From: Cymbomonas tetramitiformis
Lineage: Eukaryota > Chlorophyta > Pyramimonadophyceae > Pyramimonadales > Pyramimonadaceae
DNA: 64,000 nt
Direction of reading: 5' to 3'
Assembly: GCA_001247695.2 (NCBI GenBank)
Contig: LGRX02035265.1
Coordinates: 90,069-154,068 of the forward strand
Of this stretch, positions 40,533-53,213 are shown in pieces (positions within the stretch are counted from its first letter, which is position 1; each line of letters starts with the position of its first letter). The position numbers and the translations under genes are program-made. The notes under the pieces are model-generated. The model saw only the letters and a list, made by a program, of their open reading frames with translations, had not been told where the DNA came from and ran no database searches.

Positions 40533-43500
40533 TTAGTCTGCGCCTTGCTGAAGGATTCGCTGTTGTAGTTTTGTGAGGCGCCGACTACCTGGCATTGGCT
40601 TAGGCATGACATTACTCTTACCTCGTTTTGCACTCGACTCACTCGTTGTGTGAGTTATCGTCGAGGGCTTTTCCTTGAGTCTTAACCTGAAACAAATGGT
40701 CCATCACCATACCCTGAGTGACTTGCCCACATGGAACATGGCTCATACGAGTGCCGACACTGGCCTTCAATGTAAGTAGCAGGGACATCAAAGCTACTTT
40801 AATGACATAATTGTCATGTGTAGAAGTGAGGCAGTACACAAGTCAATCCTAAACAGACACACTTGCAGTCACAATTTCACATCATTGGAGAGACTATTTT
40901 TAAGAGGGAAGTTGCAACATCCCTCACTGGTAGCTTACCGTCGCTCAAGTCCGTCAATCTCGTTCTTTTTCCTGGCAGTGCTGTTATATGGCTGCAATAT
41001 ATTGGCTGGATTTGAACTGGGTGAGCTTCTATACCCCGAGTCTGTCTTGGCCTCCTCCTCTATCTTCGAGAATGCATTTCCTACGAGGCGCTGCGGTTTT
41101 GGAGAAATAAACTTTGACGTTGCCTTTTCACCCAAGGCTGGGCTTCGGTCCTGCTGTCAGAAAATGCGAAGAGGTGAAAAATGATTTTTTGAGGGAAGCG
41201 TCATCATTAGGGCTACGTAGGCTCTAGCTTTGGTGCCTCATGCGTGAGCCGGCATCTTTAGCTATACAAGGCGGTGTGGTTTGCAGCTTGCGAGGAGAAT
41301 GTGTTTACATAAAGACGCATGGATGTGCATGTGGAGACATGTTGCAAGTGGAGAATCGAAAGATTTCGGACCCTATTTGCCATTCGATTCTTCTCGCGCG
41401 TCTCTTTGGCAATCCGTTCCTCCATCTCTAGGTCTTTCTGGTGTCTCTGTCGCCTCTTTTCCAGCTGCTCATGATGCTCTTTTGCCAGAGCCCCTTTCTG
41501 CTTTTGAACATTACGTGCTATTATCTTCCAGTGTTCGCGCCGATTCTCACGCTCCTCGTCCTTTGCCTGCAAAACTCGATGCAGTCCCCATGTCAACAAA
41601 TTCTCAGCCTTTCACCCCGGTCTTTACATGGCCTGCCTTTAGAGTGAAAAAAATATTTTTCTCATGACTCTGAAGTCTAAACGAATTATTGGCTAGGAAG
41701 ATCTTGCTCCTCTTACACACGATTTCCCATCTCCTTTAAATGGCCGAGAAATAAATGACAGTAACTGGAAGTATGCTTCACATATGAAGTGCTGCCTTTC
41801 CATTCTGCTTTTGTTGGGCGGCACATATCCAATCCCGCGCCACAAGACCGCCCCACTACGTGCACCGGCAAGCCACCACTTGAAGCCTCGTGTCCACATT
41901 ATTCAACTATGACCAAAACGCGTGATGCATACATGGCGCGAGAAACAAGTGTCAAGTGCCATGCTCACCTGCTGACGCTGAGTAAGATCGTTATGAGCTT
42001 TCGAGCGCATTTCCTCTGCAATACGTGCCTGCATGAGCATATCACTTGCTTGTCCACATGAATAATTGATGATTCATTCATGATTCCACATGACAGATTC
42101 AAGATGGGAGATGGTTCTCAACCCAGAACGGATTCAACAAGGCGTCGCGAGAAGCCCGCGCTCCAGGTGGAATCGGGCGCTGATTGGAGTTGATGCGCTG
42201 TTCCAATGGCGGCGAAGTTACGGCCGGCCATATGTATGTATGTATGTTTATGCGCCGCATAGCCAAAACACCTTGGGGAGAATTTTACCTCAGCTCCTTT
42301 TTGTTGACTCTTGAGCTGCTCCTTTAGAGATGCTAATCGCCGATTCTGCTCGGCACGAGTTCCCATGTCCAGTTTGCCATCCCACACCTCTGCTCGCAGC
42401 CTGCGCCAATGGGATGCCCCACCGTCCCTGCACCGCCGTCCTCCTCACACCCCGTTACCATATCCAAATCCACAGGCCTCCAACTCCGATTGCTTCTCGA
42501 AGGCTGATTGCGGAGGGACGAGCTATTCCAATACACCGATCACTATCTTGTCGCCGAGTACGCTGCGGTCAAGGAACGCACTTCTGGCGCTCCTCCGCCA
42601 CGGTCTTCGTCATTTTGGAGACCTTCTTCTCCCGCATCTTGTCCTTCCGCTCTTTATGCTTCTGCTTCTCCAGGATCTCATCCTGAACCATCTTCCCCCG
42701 AGCCACCTGTGCGCCACTTCAGTGTCTGTGGCGCTGCTATACATTTACCACACGCCGGCAAGGTTGAACCTTCACCACTGCTTTGTGTTGTGACACATAG
42801 TCAGCTCACATGTGTGAAACCTGAATTGGCATATTACTATGGCATGCCTAGCCCGTAGATTTGCTGCAGTCAGAAAGAGCCTTTGGGACGCAAGGCTGAT
42901 CAAGCAGGAGCGGATGGATATTGTGCCACAATATCAGGAAAACCCTTGCACAGCTTTACAGAGCTGTTGAAAAGCTTCCCAGCCTATGGCCACAGTCATC
43001 ACAAAACAAATGCGCATATGTCATGGGTATAGCTGCACACAGTACAGATGGATGTATGCCGAATTTCTCTAATGGAAGGCTCGGAAGATTCGTGCACCTC
43101 TATTGGACTATCCACAATTTTTGTTAGAACTGCTCAAGTACCTCAGGTCAGCCCAATGAGCGAGCGTGCTCCCTAGGCCTGGTGGTGGCGACGTCATGGC
43201 AAGTGAGTTGCTGCCACGTCCCATGTCGCGCGGAACCCGGCTGGGCGCACGCTGCAACAACCTCATACTTGCGACCCAGGAGAAACGGCTTCTTGCTTGC
43301 GACCCAGAAGAAACGGCTTCTTGCTTGCGACCCAGGAGAAACGGCTTCTTGCTTGCGACCCAGGAGAAATGGAGCCCCTATCACTCATCGTGAGGAGGAT
43401 GGTTCGAACGGGGCAGGCGCAGGAACGAGCATGGGTGAGGGGCGCGCCTCCCTCTGCAGGCGCAGCTCGCGCATCGCATGCTCCGTTTCCGTGAACCTGC

Positions 43501-46500
43501 TCCATCCGCCACTCCACCACCCGCTTCCACTGACCATCAAGTGTCAGCAGCCCGCATAGAATTCCCCGTTTCAGCGCCTCTACATGCTGCATGGTGGCAC
43601 CGGCTCATAGCCTCTATTGCGCCTGCTCCGCACATGCATGCAGAAGCAACCAATGGGACGCTCGGTGGATCTCAGTGGAAGCACACCCTCCAAATCACGT
43701 CGACGGGTGGCGTTCAGTTACTGGCAAAGCCAAACCAAAAGTGGAGTTCGTGGAAAAGGTGACACCTGTCATCTAATCGGCGAAGTGCGCCACTTATGTT
43801 GTCATCCGAGTGGACATCACTGCTATTGTCACTCCGAGCGTCCTCTAGCTCCAGGCGCCTCTCCACATCCTGTCAACAGAATGAAAGAGCAACCGTCACT
43901 CCGAGCGTCCTCTAGCTCCAGGCGCCTCCACACATCCTGTCAACAGAATGAAAGAGCAACCGTCCAAATTGAAGAACCGAACACTCGGTCGTATGCGGAA
44001 TGTCAGGGGCTTCTGTATCGGGCCAGTGACTGGGTGCAGTCAGCCCTGGGCAAGCTGAGCTCGGCTCAGGCCAACGACTGGATGCAGCTGGCCCTGGGCA
44101 AGCTGGGTTGTGTCCCCCCAGAAGGGGGTCACTTCTCGGGCCAGCACCCGCAAGGGGGCATGTAGCTGTGTCAGGGCCGTGGGTGCACTGCTCGGGAGGT
44201 GCTGCTTTTTGAGGGGCTGGTCACAGCTGCCCTCAGCGATCCACTCCTACATTGACCCGACAGGTGTTCCCGACGAGCACATGGAGAAGTACTTCGGGTG
44301 GACCACTCCGAGGTGGCGGCAGCAGCAGCCTGGCAGAGGGCAGTGTGCCTGATGATCTCTGTGACATGGCAATTAGATGACAGGTGCAAAATAAATGGTA
44401 GTAAATGAACAATTCTGAGGAATTGTGGAGGTTTCTGTACCGGTAGATCGATCAGAATTCCCTGAGCCGTTAGATCGACAGAAGCAATTCCTGATCTAGA
44501 TCTGAGGGCTTGCACTCGGCAGTACCTAGGAGTTCTGTCTGAGGAATCTGCAGCGCTGTTCTCTTGCCCTCCCTACCCACCCAACCCAGGAAACTCGAAC
44601 TTTTGCACCTAGAAGCTGTGCATCAGCCTAGAAAGCATGTGAAGCTGTGAATCAGCCTAGAAAATACCTTCCAAACAGAGATTTTCTCTCACACACTTAG
44701 CAAGCATGCACGAAGAAAGCTATTTATAATGGAATGCTTGCAGTGTGCTTTTAGCAATGAGATGACGGGTGCAAAAGAAGTGACAATAATAATAAGATGA
44801 GATTGAGAGCTGCAAAAAGCGGACCATCAAGGCTCGAGTATGAGTACCCGGCAACAGCTGGCAACGCTCAAGGTCTGAGCTTCCAACGGAAGTGCGAGGG
44901 CCTGGCGCCACGGACAGGCGGCTTCTCTACATTGACGAGTAACGCATATTGTCGGTGCTCAACTGTGCAGGCAAGGCTGATGAGAATAGCGCGGGCGGGA
45001 TATGCATGCCACCTGGACGTGCTTTTTGAAATCGAGATGATAGTCCTCCTTCAGGCGGCGCCGGTAGGCCTCCATGCTCCCCACTGCCCCGAGCTCCTCG
45101 CCGCCGCCTCCTCCTGTCTCACACCTCTCCACCACCCACTCCTGCCTCAACCCCCTCTCTACCACCCCCTCCTGCCTCACCCGCCTCTCCACCACCCCCT
45201 CCTGCCTCACGCAGTCCTCTCCAGTCTCTCTGCCTTGCACACTCCAATCCAGTCCCTCCTATCCCTTTTTGCCCTCATCCAACTCAGAAGCCCCTTCACA
45301 CATCGCAGGTCCCTCACGTGTTGCATGCCATGAGGGTCTTAGGTTGCGAAGCACGGGGCGCGTAGTCGTGCAACGGAATTTGGCTCCGGCATTCAAAGGC
45401 GCCTGTCACTCCTGTCACTCCTGATCATCCAATATCGATGTGGAGCAACCGTGCCCAAGTCACCAAGCTGGTGAGGACCTGGAACACAAGCAGCCCACAG
45501 GAGGACACCTTCGATGTTGTGGATCAAGGCCACCTTGCGCTCCAGCTCCTCGTCGAGGGCCTTGTTTCGCGCGGGCGAGCCGCCTTGCAGCAGATTCAGA
45601 GCGTACTCCATCTTGAGGCCGCCCCTGACTCCCCTCTCTTCCAGCTGTGCGAGCATCCCCGCAGCAGCCAGCCGGCCAGCCCGCCGCTCAGCCGCGCCTC
45701 CCACATTGTCAGGAGTGCAGGCAAAGCCCCAAAGCAAGATGTGGGGACGAGCCAAGCGAGCTCACAGCAGCCGCTCTCGCGCGTGCACTGATGAGCAGTC
45801 AAATCTGAGGACCGTCAGATCCTCATTGAAGCACGTGCACATGCAGGGCCTGCTGCCACCCTCCGAGCCCCGGGCTGCCGCTGCTTGCGTGCCGCGCCCG
45901 CGGACCTTCTGCTTGAGGTCCTCTCGCTCGAGCTCAGTGATCTCCGAGATGAGATACTGCTTCTCCATTTCCGAGATGCCCTTCGTGCCGAGCTGCGATT
46001 CTAAGATTTCCATGCGTACCTCCGCCTGCGCCGACCCCAGCCACGGACCCACCCGGCCCTTGCTGCAAGCTCGCGGCCTTGCACAAAAGTTCCACACCTC
46101 CCCGCGATGAAACTGGGACTCTGCATCTACCTCTGATCGGAATTCACGATACCGCACAAATAATATTCCATGCTAGCCCCCCTCCCCTCCCCAAAGCGGC
46201 GGCTCACAAGTGATATTCCATGCTAGCCCCCTTCCCTCCCCAAAGCGGCTCACAAGTGATATTCCATGCTAGCCCCCCTTCCCTCCCCAAAGCGGCGGCT
46301 CACAAGTGCCTGCGGCAAGAAAAAGGCTGTGATGCGCTCGTGCGAGAACAAGCACAGGCAGCGCCCCGCCTCCCTCCATCGTGCCTTCGAATGATTTCGG
46401 CAACGGCTCCCACGGCGCAGCCCGCACCTTGAGCGTGCGGCGCAGCTGCTCCTCCTGGGCCTGCTGGTGCTCCCGCTCCCGCTCCACCCTCTCCCGTTCC

Positions 46501-49500
46501 TCTCGCTCGCGCTGCTGCCGCAACTGCTCCACCTTCATCTTCTCATCCTCCAGAACGCTGTTTGCAGCCAGCAGAACGACTGAGACAATGGGGCCTTGGG
46601 GCACATGGGAAGCGCCGAGCAACGCACCTCCAGGTGAAGGCGTCCTAAAACCCCCGCAATCCGCCCTTCTCACACCCCATATGTGCCATCGTGTGACCAA
46701 TCAGCTGATGACAGATCAAAGATTTATAGGAGTTCATTGATTTTGTGGTTTGCCGGTTGAATTGTTGTAGGCGGCGGGGAAGCAATGTACGTGAAGATTG
46801 CATGGGTCACGCGTCGGCGTTTCGGTGCGCATCTTGAAACCCCGCATGGAGCTCTGGATGCACGATCCACGGCTCCGAGCGGGGAGCATCCCAAGATCAG
46901 ATCTGAGAGAACGGGCGACATCATCAGTTGCTGAAGATGATGTATCTTCATACATCACTCTGGACGGTTCCGTGGAGCAGAGTGAAGCAGCTGAAGGAGT
47001 CGCCGGAGCACTGTGCGCGGCAGCGGGAGTTGGTGTGGTCGAGGACAGCAGCAGACACACGAGTAGCTGCTGGCAGCTGCGGAAGGACAGTGGGCACGTG
47101 GCGCCTTCAGCTGCGAATGCCTCAATCAGCTTGGCATTGCGCATGCTGGGGTGCGGGCCGCCGGAAGGGGGACACTTCTCTGCATACAGCACCCGGAAAG
47201 GGAGCTGCGACATGTGCCGGAACTGTGGGTACAACGCTGGAGAAAGTGTGCTTCCTAAGGGGGTGGCCACAGCTCTCCTCAGCCGCGCAGGCCTACCCTG
47301 CTCCGATAGCAACGAGGGACACGGGCATTGCCTTCTACTTCGGCTGTACGGCATCATCACAGTGACGGAGGTTAACAGCCTTTGGGGGCGCCTCGCATGA
47401 TCATCTCTGCCCAATGACGCAGCCAGGATTGAGCAGAAGTGAACTGCTCAAACTGAAGCGCCACGGAGTTTTAGTAGTCTCAGAAACCAGAATCCGTGAC
47501 TCCTGCTGCAGTAGAGACAGAATAGCACATGCCGTCTTGAGCCACTGTACAGAAGTACCAATGGCCACAGACGGTCATGAAGATACAGCTGTGGGCCTTC
47601 TGCGTTACCACCTCTCCCGACCCAGGGGACTCTGATGCCGTTTGATGCATGCATGGACAAACATGAACTTGGCCTTAAAGCATATTTTAGCAACCGCAAG
47701 ACGGTGCACAAAACCAGGGAAAGCAGAGTGTTGCAGTGCTACGTGTACGGCAACACGAGGATTCCAGCAAAAGTGAAATATGGTTTCATCTGCGAGCTAA
47801 GGGATGGTCCAAATCGGAACAGGCAGAGAACAGGTGTGAGGCGATGGTCGGCCGGGACAGATGTGGACGGGGAGAGGCTGCGGCGAGGGCGTCTCGCACC
47901 TGAGCTCATCGTCAAACTGCGCCTGGGCCTCCTCGAATCCGCGGTTGAAGTCGTCGATGGATATTGCCTCGTGTGGCAGCATCCCGGGACTGCTCGGTGA
48001 CCGCCGCTCCTGTGGCGTGTGGTGGCAGGAAAGGGGAGAGCAGGATGGGCCGGCGGGCGCCACACATCAACCTGTGTTCCCGGAGGCAACAAGCGCGAGC
48101 GAAGCTCCACGCGTAGGAAAGTGGAACAAAAGAGGCCTGACAATCGATCATGTAGTCACCGGCACCACTTGCAAAAGCTGGGCTGCTCCTACTCGAGCGC
48201 TTAGGCAGCACGCAGCCGGATCGCAGCTTGTTGCGATGGCGTGCACGGATGCGTCCCAGCTCCTCTCGGGAAACAAAGTTTGAAACTGCTCAATTTTTTT
48301 TGCATCCGCTCAAGAATAAGCTCAGCCTCAAGACTGCTCTGATAGCGAGACGGGCGGCTTGCGAGCCTGCGTGTACTCGTCTGGCTAGTATGACACAGGC
48401 TCATGCTTGCCTGCTCACTTTCCTCACCCTTCAGGCTGCTCATCCGGAACAGCAAAAAGCCGGGCACCAAGTAGACAGCTAGTGCCAAAGAGCAAGCCGA
48501 CGGCTCAATATGCGGTAGGCCGGCCTGGGCCCTTCTGCCCGCCACTGCCGTCGCAGGAGCTCAGCGGAGGCCCTCTGAGACCCCCCTTGGTGCTGCGCTG
48601 CGCTCATAGGCCCCCAGCAGCTGCCATCTAGCACGCGCAAGAGCATCATGCCCGGCGACTGCAGGAAGCGTGGGCGCAACCCTGTCCCATACCTGACTGA
48701 GCAGCTTAGCCTCATCAAGGGTTTCAGGCCATGCCATCTGCGGCGATCCAGCGGCTGTCACGGTTCCGTAACCCGGCATCTGCGGCGATCCAGCGGCTGT
48801 CACGGTTCCGTAGCCCGGCACCTGCGGCGATGTCCTTGCAGTCTGCGGAGGGGACCGTCCTGCCTCTTGCGGCGCCCCTGAGGTTCCCAGCGCCCCGTCA
48901 CGGGCGTCAGTGCTTCCTTGCATCTCCGGCTTATGGGGCGCTGTGCGTCCACCGGCGAGGCGGGGGGGGGATGCGGGCGGCCACCGGCAAGTGGCCTCGT
49001 CGAGGGGGATGGCTGAAGCTGCTTCAACGCATGGAGGATCAGTTTGCGGGCCCCGAGAGCCACGCCGAGCTCTGAAAGGTCGGTGTCCTGCAACATCGGG
49101 AGCACTTCCATCGTGATCTGCAACCCCGCCCCTCAAGCCGACATGGCTGTGAGCGATGCGAGTCTCGGTGGGCCTCCATAACCCGCCAGCAGGGAAATGC
49201 CACAGCGAGGACTGCACGGGGCTACGAGGGCCCTCATGGGAGCAGACCGGCAGGGCTGGCCATCACCGAAAACGAGCGCGACAAATATCGCTGCAACCTG
49301 CTCTTGTGAGAACCTCGGAGCGTCCGTCCGACTCGCCGGCTTTTCCCAAGGGGAGGCTCGCAGCAGGGGCTGAGAGGCCGAGGATCAGAGCGGTACTGGT
49401 GCATGCGGGAATCCCAGTCGGTAGACATCCAACTTGAAAACCTACCCACTGTCCGAGTCCACTCCAGCCTTTGCATCAGCAGATCTTCGAGTCTCGCCTC

Positions 49501-52500
49501 CGGTGACTTGAGCGGCTCGGTGAATCCGAAAGGACAGCAGACATTCATCCCCGCGTTCAAAAGAACCGAATGGAAACCTTCCCAACATATTTCCAAATCT
49601 CGCGAAATCATTGGATTGTATGTACACCGCCCTTAGACGCAGCACTGGGGGCTCCTCGTGGCAGCAGTGCGGCAAAGAGCTTGGCAGCCGGGAGCCCGGC
49701 AGAGCGTTGCTGCGGAGACTAGAGGGGCAATGCGGAAGGGAGTGGTCGAACACGGTGGGGCATGAACAACTCAGCCCCAATCATCTGTGCGAGAGTGCGC
49801 GCAGGGTCGAACATATATCATGGTAATGGGGAGGATGCTCTCTCCTTCCGAAGCTCACTGGATGCTGATGGAGAGTTGTACGTATGTACCGACGCGAGGG
49901 ATAGCCTTCCCGTTCCGAGGTTCCGAGGAGGATTTCAACCCCCCCTGCGAAGCTCCTGGGCACTACTCGGCCCTAGTAAGTACACACTAGCGGGGAGGAT
50001 TTCAACCCCCCCCTGCGAAGCTCCTGGGCACTACTCGGCCCTACTAAGTACACACTAACGGGGAGGATTTCAACCCCCCCTGCGAAGCCCTGGCACTACT
50101 CGGCCCTACTAAGTACACACTAGCGGGGAGGATTTCAACCCCCCCCTGCGAAGCTCCTGGGCACTACTCGGCCCTACTAAGTACACACTAACGGGGAGGA
50201 TTTCAACCCCCCCTGCGAAGCTCCCGGGCACTACTCGGCCCTACTTCAAGTACACACTAACGGGAGGATTTAACCCCCCTGCGAAGCTCCTGGGCACTAC
50301 TCGGCCCTACTGGTGACACACTAACGTGGGAGGGGATTTAACCCCCTAAGGGCTCATGGGCACTACTGCCCTACTAAGTAGACACACTAACGTGGGAGGA
50401 TTTCAACTCCCCCTGCGAAGCGCCTGGGCACTACTCCCACCCTACTAAGTACACACTAACGGAGGATTTCAACCCCCTGCGAAGCCCTGGGCACTACCGC
50501 CCTACTAAGTACATAGCGGGGGGAGGATTTCTCAACCCCTGCGAAGCCTCATGGGCACTACTCGGCCCTACTATGACACACTAGCGGGGAGGATTTCAAC
50601 CCCCCCCTGCGAAGCTCCTGGGCACTACTCGGCCCTACTAAGTACACACTAACGGGGAGGATTTCAACCCCCCCTGCGAAGCTCCTGGGCACTGGTTATT
50701 TTACTGTATCAAATAGTTACCAATGTGGAGGATAGCCGCCCAGCAAAAGTCTTAGGGCACTGCTCTATCCCCAATTCGCACCTGTCCTAGGGCAAACTTT
50801 CGGATACAGTCCTCGACGTCCATCAGCCCAAGCGTCTTCAGCCATACATCGACGGACTCTGCAACTGGCGCTCGGCCCGGGATCCCCTCCCTGCCGCGCC
50901 TCTGCCCGAACTCCGAATCCGCCTCCCATGCTGAGGGGATCGTCTGCTGCCAGTTCGACAGACGGGCCGCCGTCGAGTGCCTGCCCGCGTCACCAGGCTG
51001 AGCAACCCCGCGACGCCATGTCAACGCTGTCACCAGGCTGAGCAACCCCGCGACGCCATGTCAACGCTGTCACCAGGCTGAGCAACCCCGCGACGCCATG
51101 TCAACGCTGTCACCAGGCTGAGCAACCCCGCGACGCCATGTCAACGCTGTCACCAGGCTGAGCAACCCCGCGACGCCGTGTCAACGCTGTCACCAGGCTG
51201 GAGCAACCCCGCGACGCCATGTCAACGCTGTCACCAGGCTGAGCAACCCCGCGACGCCATGTCAACGCTGTCACCAGGCTGAGCAACCCCGCGACGCCAT
51301 GTCAACGCTGTCACCAGGCTGAGCAACCTCGCGACGCCATGTCAACGCTGTCACCAGGCTGAGCAACCCCGCGACGCCATGTCAACGCTTGTTGCACCCC
51401 ACTGGTCATCGCGGCATCCGCGTGAGGGCGTTCAAGCATAGAGGAAGTCACGTATTCTGCATGCACATGGCCGCAACGGTGGTAAAGTAACTGCAGCGAC
51501 TTGTTGACGTGAGTGAGAGCAGCTCAAAATACCCGGGTGCCATCACATGTCACCTCCCGAGCACACATCTATGGGTGTCGCAACTCAGGGTCCCACTTCG
51601 GGCAGGCTGCAGTCATCCCCCGCATCCTCTCACGGCCCTGCAGGATCGAGGCACGGAATCGGGGAGGTGATGCAGGCGCTTTGGTGGAGGAGGGGGCTCT
51701 GTCGGGAGGCGGCCTGGCAACGCTTACCTCGGCGTAGTGGCGGGAAGCCTCGCCGGCGCCGGCGGGGCCCTGCGGACTGTGGTCAAACCGAGAAGCGAGG
51801 GAGGCGGCGGAGGTGGCAGACTGCGAAGGGTATCTGTCACACCCGGCCAGGCAGCACAACCCCACGACTGGCTGCAGGTAAATAAATCATCACAGTGCGC
51901 GTCCGGACAGCCTTGCACAGTGCATGCAAAGCCAAAGGCGCTGTGACGCACGCTCGTTGCAGCGGTAGCAGAACCCAGCGTCGGTTTGCTGAGCTGTCGC
52001 ACACCTGACTTCGCCTCTTGTGACTTATGACAAGCGCTCTCCCCAGCGCAGCCGCAAGAAGTGGCTGGTTTGCTGAGCTGTCACGGCTCTGACCTATGAC
52101 TATGCCTATATCCAGCAGAGTGTCGACTTAAGTACATAGTGTAGTACAGGATGTGCCTCCCAACTTGAGAGTCGTGACAAGTGCACAAAAGTGGGACAGC
52201 AAGCATGGTGACCGTGCCAAGAATTCTTGAATGACTGGACGCCGTCCGTAATACGTTCGAAATCTTGAAGGCCTTCCGACAGGAATTGCAGAAAACAACA
52301 TAGAAATAGCCTCAAGAACGTGCGCAGTAAGCTCGCCATGAGCAGCCATTTGTGGCGAATCGATGGTGAGAATTCGTGGTTCTTGAAACGGGATATGGAA
52401 AGCTTACGTGGGGCTTGGGGCGTTGTTCGGGTCCCTGGCCGGCACTGTGGGTGTCACACTCCTAGAGGCAAATGCTGCATTGTACCCTTCACGGTAGTAC

Positions 52501-53213
52501 TTGTTCATCTCTGCGGGAAGCGTCAGGACACCGGCTCAAAAACTCTTATGCGCACCGGGAAATGCAGTCGGGAGGCCTGGCGAGAAGGCAGTACTTTTCG
52601 AGACATTCCAGCAAGCTCTGGTAGGAAAGTGCCGCTGCTCACAGAACATAGAGGCTTCCAAATTTGAAAATATGCACGCGTGGTATCTATCGAGAATGGC
52701 GGCCGATGCCCGTAGTGACAGGTAACATGGGGGTGCGACGCCCATAGAGATAGTGACCGGTAACACGAGCGAGGCGGGGACCTGGAGGAGAGCTCCGACT
52801 CGCAGCCATGTCATATGAACGTTTTGGCACCTCCGACTTCTTCGGAAGTTCATATTCAGCACTCCATCTGAGACCCGCAACAATGGAACCTGAGTGAAGA
52901 TTCAAGAATTTGCAAACACTGAAGGAAAGGCAACCAGAAGGCTGGCGCATCCGTACTTTGACATTAGTCGCGCGTCGCGATACGCGAGGTCCACTGCCGA
53001 GGCCCCAGAATAATACGCTGATTCGCTTGAATGATTAGCTGTTGCACTGTGCGGGCGATTTGATTCATATCTTCTGCGCTCTTCCGCCTCAGCAAACTTA
53101 TCGGATGTTGGTGAATAGCCACGACTGTATGGCACATAACCGGAAAGTCTTTCGGAGCGAAAGGTCACGGTTGGCCTCGCTGACGGGCACGCATATTCAT
53201 CTCGTAAAGCCAT
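40533..53213 (-). CDS. Intron-rich gene: SAM domain plus long coiled-coil protein
   Basis: No single frame shows this gene; it was assembled from GT-AG signals and codon phase on the minus strand. Exons with matching phases: 53213-52957 (start MALRDEYACPSARPTV), 52867-? , 51833-51728, 50997-50782, 49117-48693, then 46557-46428, 46025-45906, 45644-45509, 45083-45013, 42682-42582, 42400-42289, 42028-41969, 41566-41372, 41150-40939 and 40686-40533 (stop TAA). The last ten join without a phase conflict. Probable but unproved: 48408-about 48275, 47989-47900, 47010-46791. The junction 50782/49117 builds a SAM domain (VDVWLKTLGLMDVEDCIRKF; LGVALGARKLILHALKQLQ), a protein-interaction module. Downstream is a highly charged coiled coil (QLRQQREREERERVERERE; KQKHKERKDKMREKKVSKMT). 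Its cytoskeletal or ciliary role is only a guess from this architecture; no ortholog was recognised. Confidence 0.75.
43266..43372. repeat. 28-bp minisatellite, about four copies
   Basis: Unit cttgcgacccaggagaaacggcttcttg in the long intron (45012-42683) of the coiled-coil gene. Confidence 0.9.
43828..43963. repeat. Two 66-bp tandem copies
   Basis: gtcactccgagcgtcctctag...aagagcaacc repeated once, in the same intron. Confidence 0.9.
44030..44352 (+). repeat. Dispersed intronic repeat, copy A
   Basis: A plus-strand reading yields cysteine-rich phrases (LGCVPPEGGHFSG; CCFLRGWSQLPSA) that match copy B at 47100-47400. Stops and frame changes show decay. Origin not recognised. Confidence 0.5.
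45100..45235. repeat. Pyrimidine-rich repeat
   Basis: About four degenerate copies of a 29-30 bp unit (ctctccaccaccccctcctgcctcac) just upstream, on the minus strand, of the 71-bp exon 45083-45013. As purine-rich RNA on the coding strand it could act as a splicing enhancer (inference). Confidence 0.7.
46165..46306. repeat. Minisatellite, three copies of about 50 bp
   Basis: Unit tgatattccatgctagcccccctyccctccccaaagcgg(cgg)ctcacaag in the intron between exons 46557-46428 and 46025-45906. Confidence 0.9.
47100..47400 (+). repeat. Dispersed intronic repeat, copy B
   Basis: Similar to 44030-44352 (LGCGPPEGGHFSA; CFLRGWPQLSSA) and in the same orientation. Confidence 0.5.
48752..48836. repeat. 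42-bp in-frame coding duplication
   Basis: Two copies of a 42-bp unit encode PGYGTVTAAGSPQM twice in exon 49117-48693. Being a multiple of three, it keeps the frame. Confidence 0.85.
49925..50695. repeat. 66-bp minisatellite, about twelve copies
   Basis: Unit ggggaggatttcaaccccccctgcgaagctcctgggcactactcggccctactaagtacacactaac. Copies at the two ends are near-identical and central ones (about 50270-50580) are diverged. It lies in the intron 50781-49118 that splits the SAM domain. Confidence 0.95.
50988..51389. repeat. 40-bp minisatellite, ten copies
   Basis: Unit ctgtcaccaggctgagcaaccccgcgacgccatgtcaacg, nearly perfect. On the minus strand each unit contains gttgctcag/cctggtgac, the same sequence used as the acceptor of exon 50997-50782. 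Confidence 0.95.

Noticed and set aside
49400..49560. Possible extra exon (FTEPLKSPEARLEDLLMQRLEW) in the SAM intron
   Set aside because: It looks coding, but including it would split the SAM domain, whose flanking exons already join in phase; no good acceptor was seen. It could be an alternative exon.
49925..51389. CRISPR-like array
   Set aside because: The repeats are contiguous minisatellite units without unique spacers, in a eukaryotic intron.
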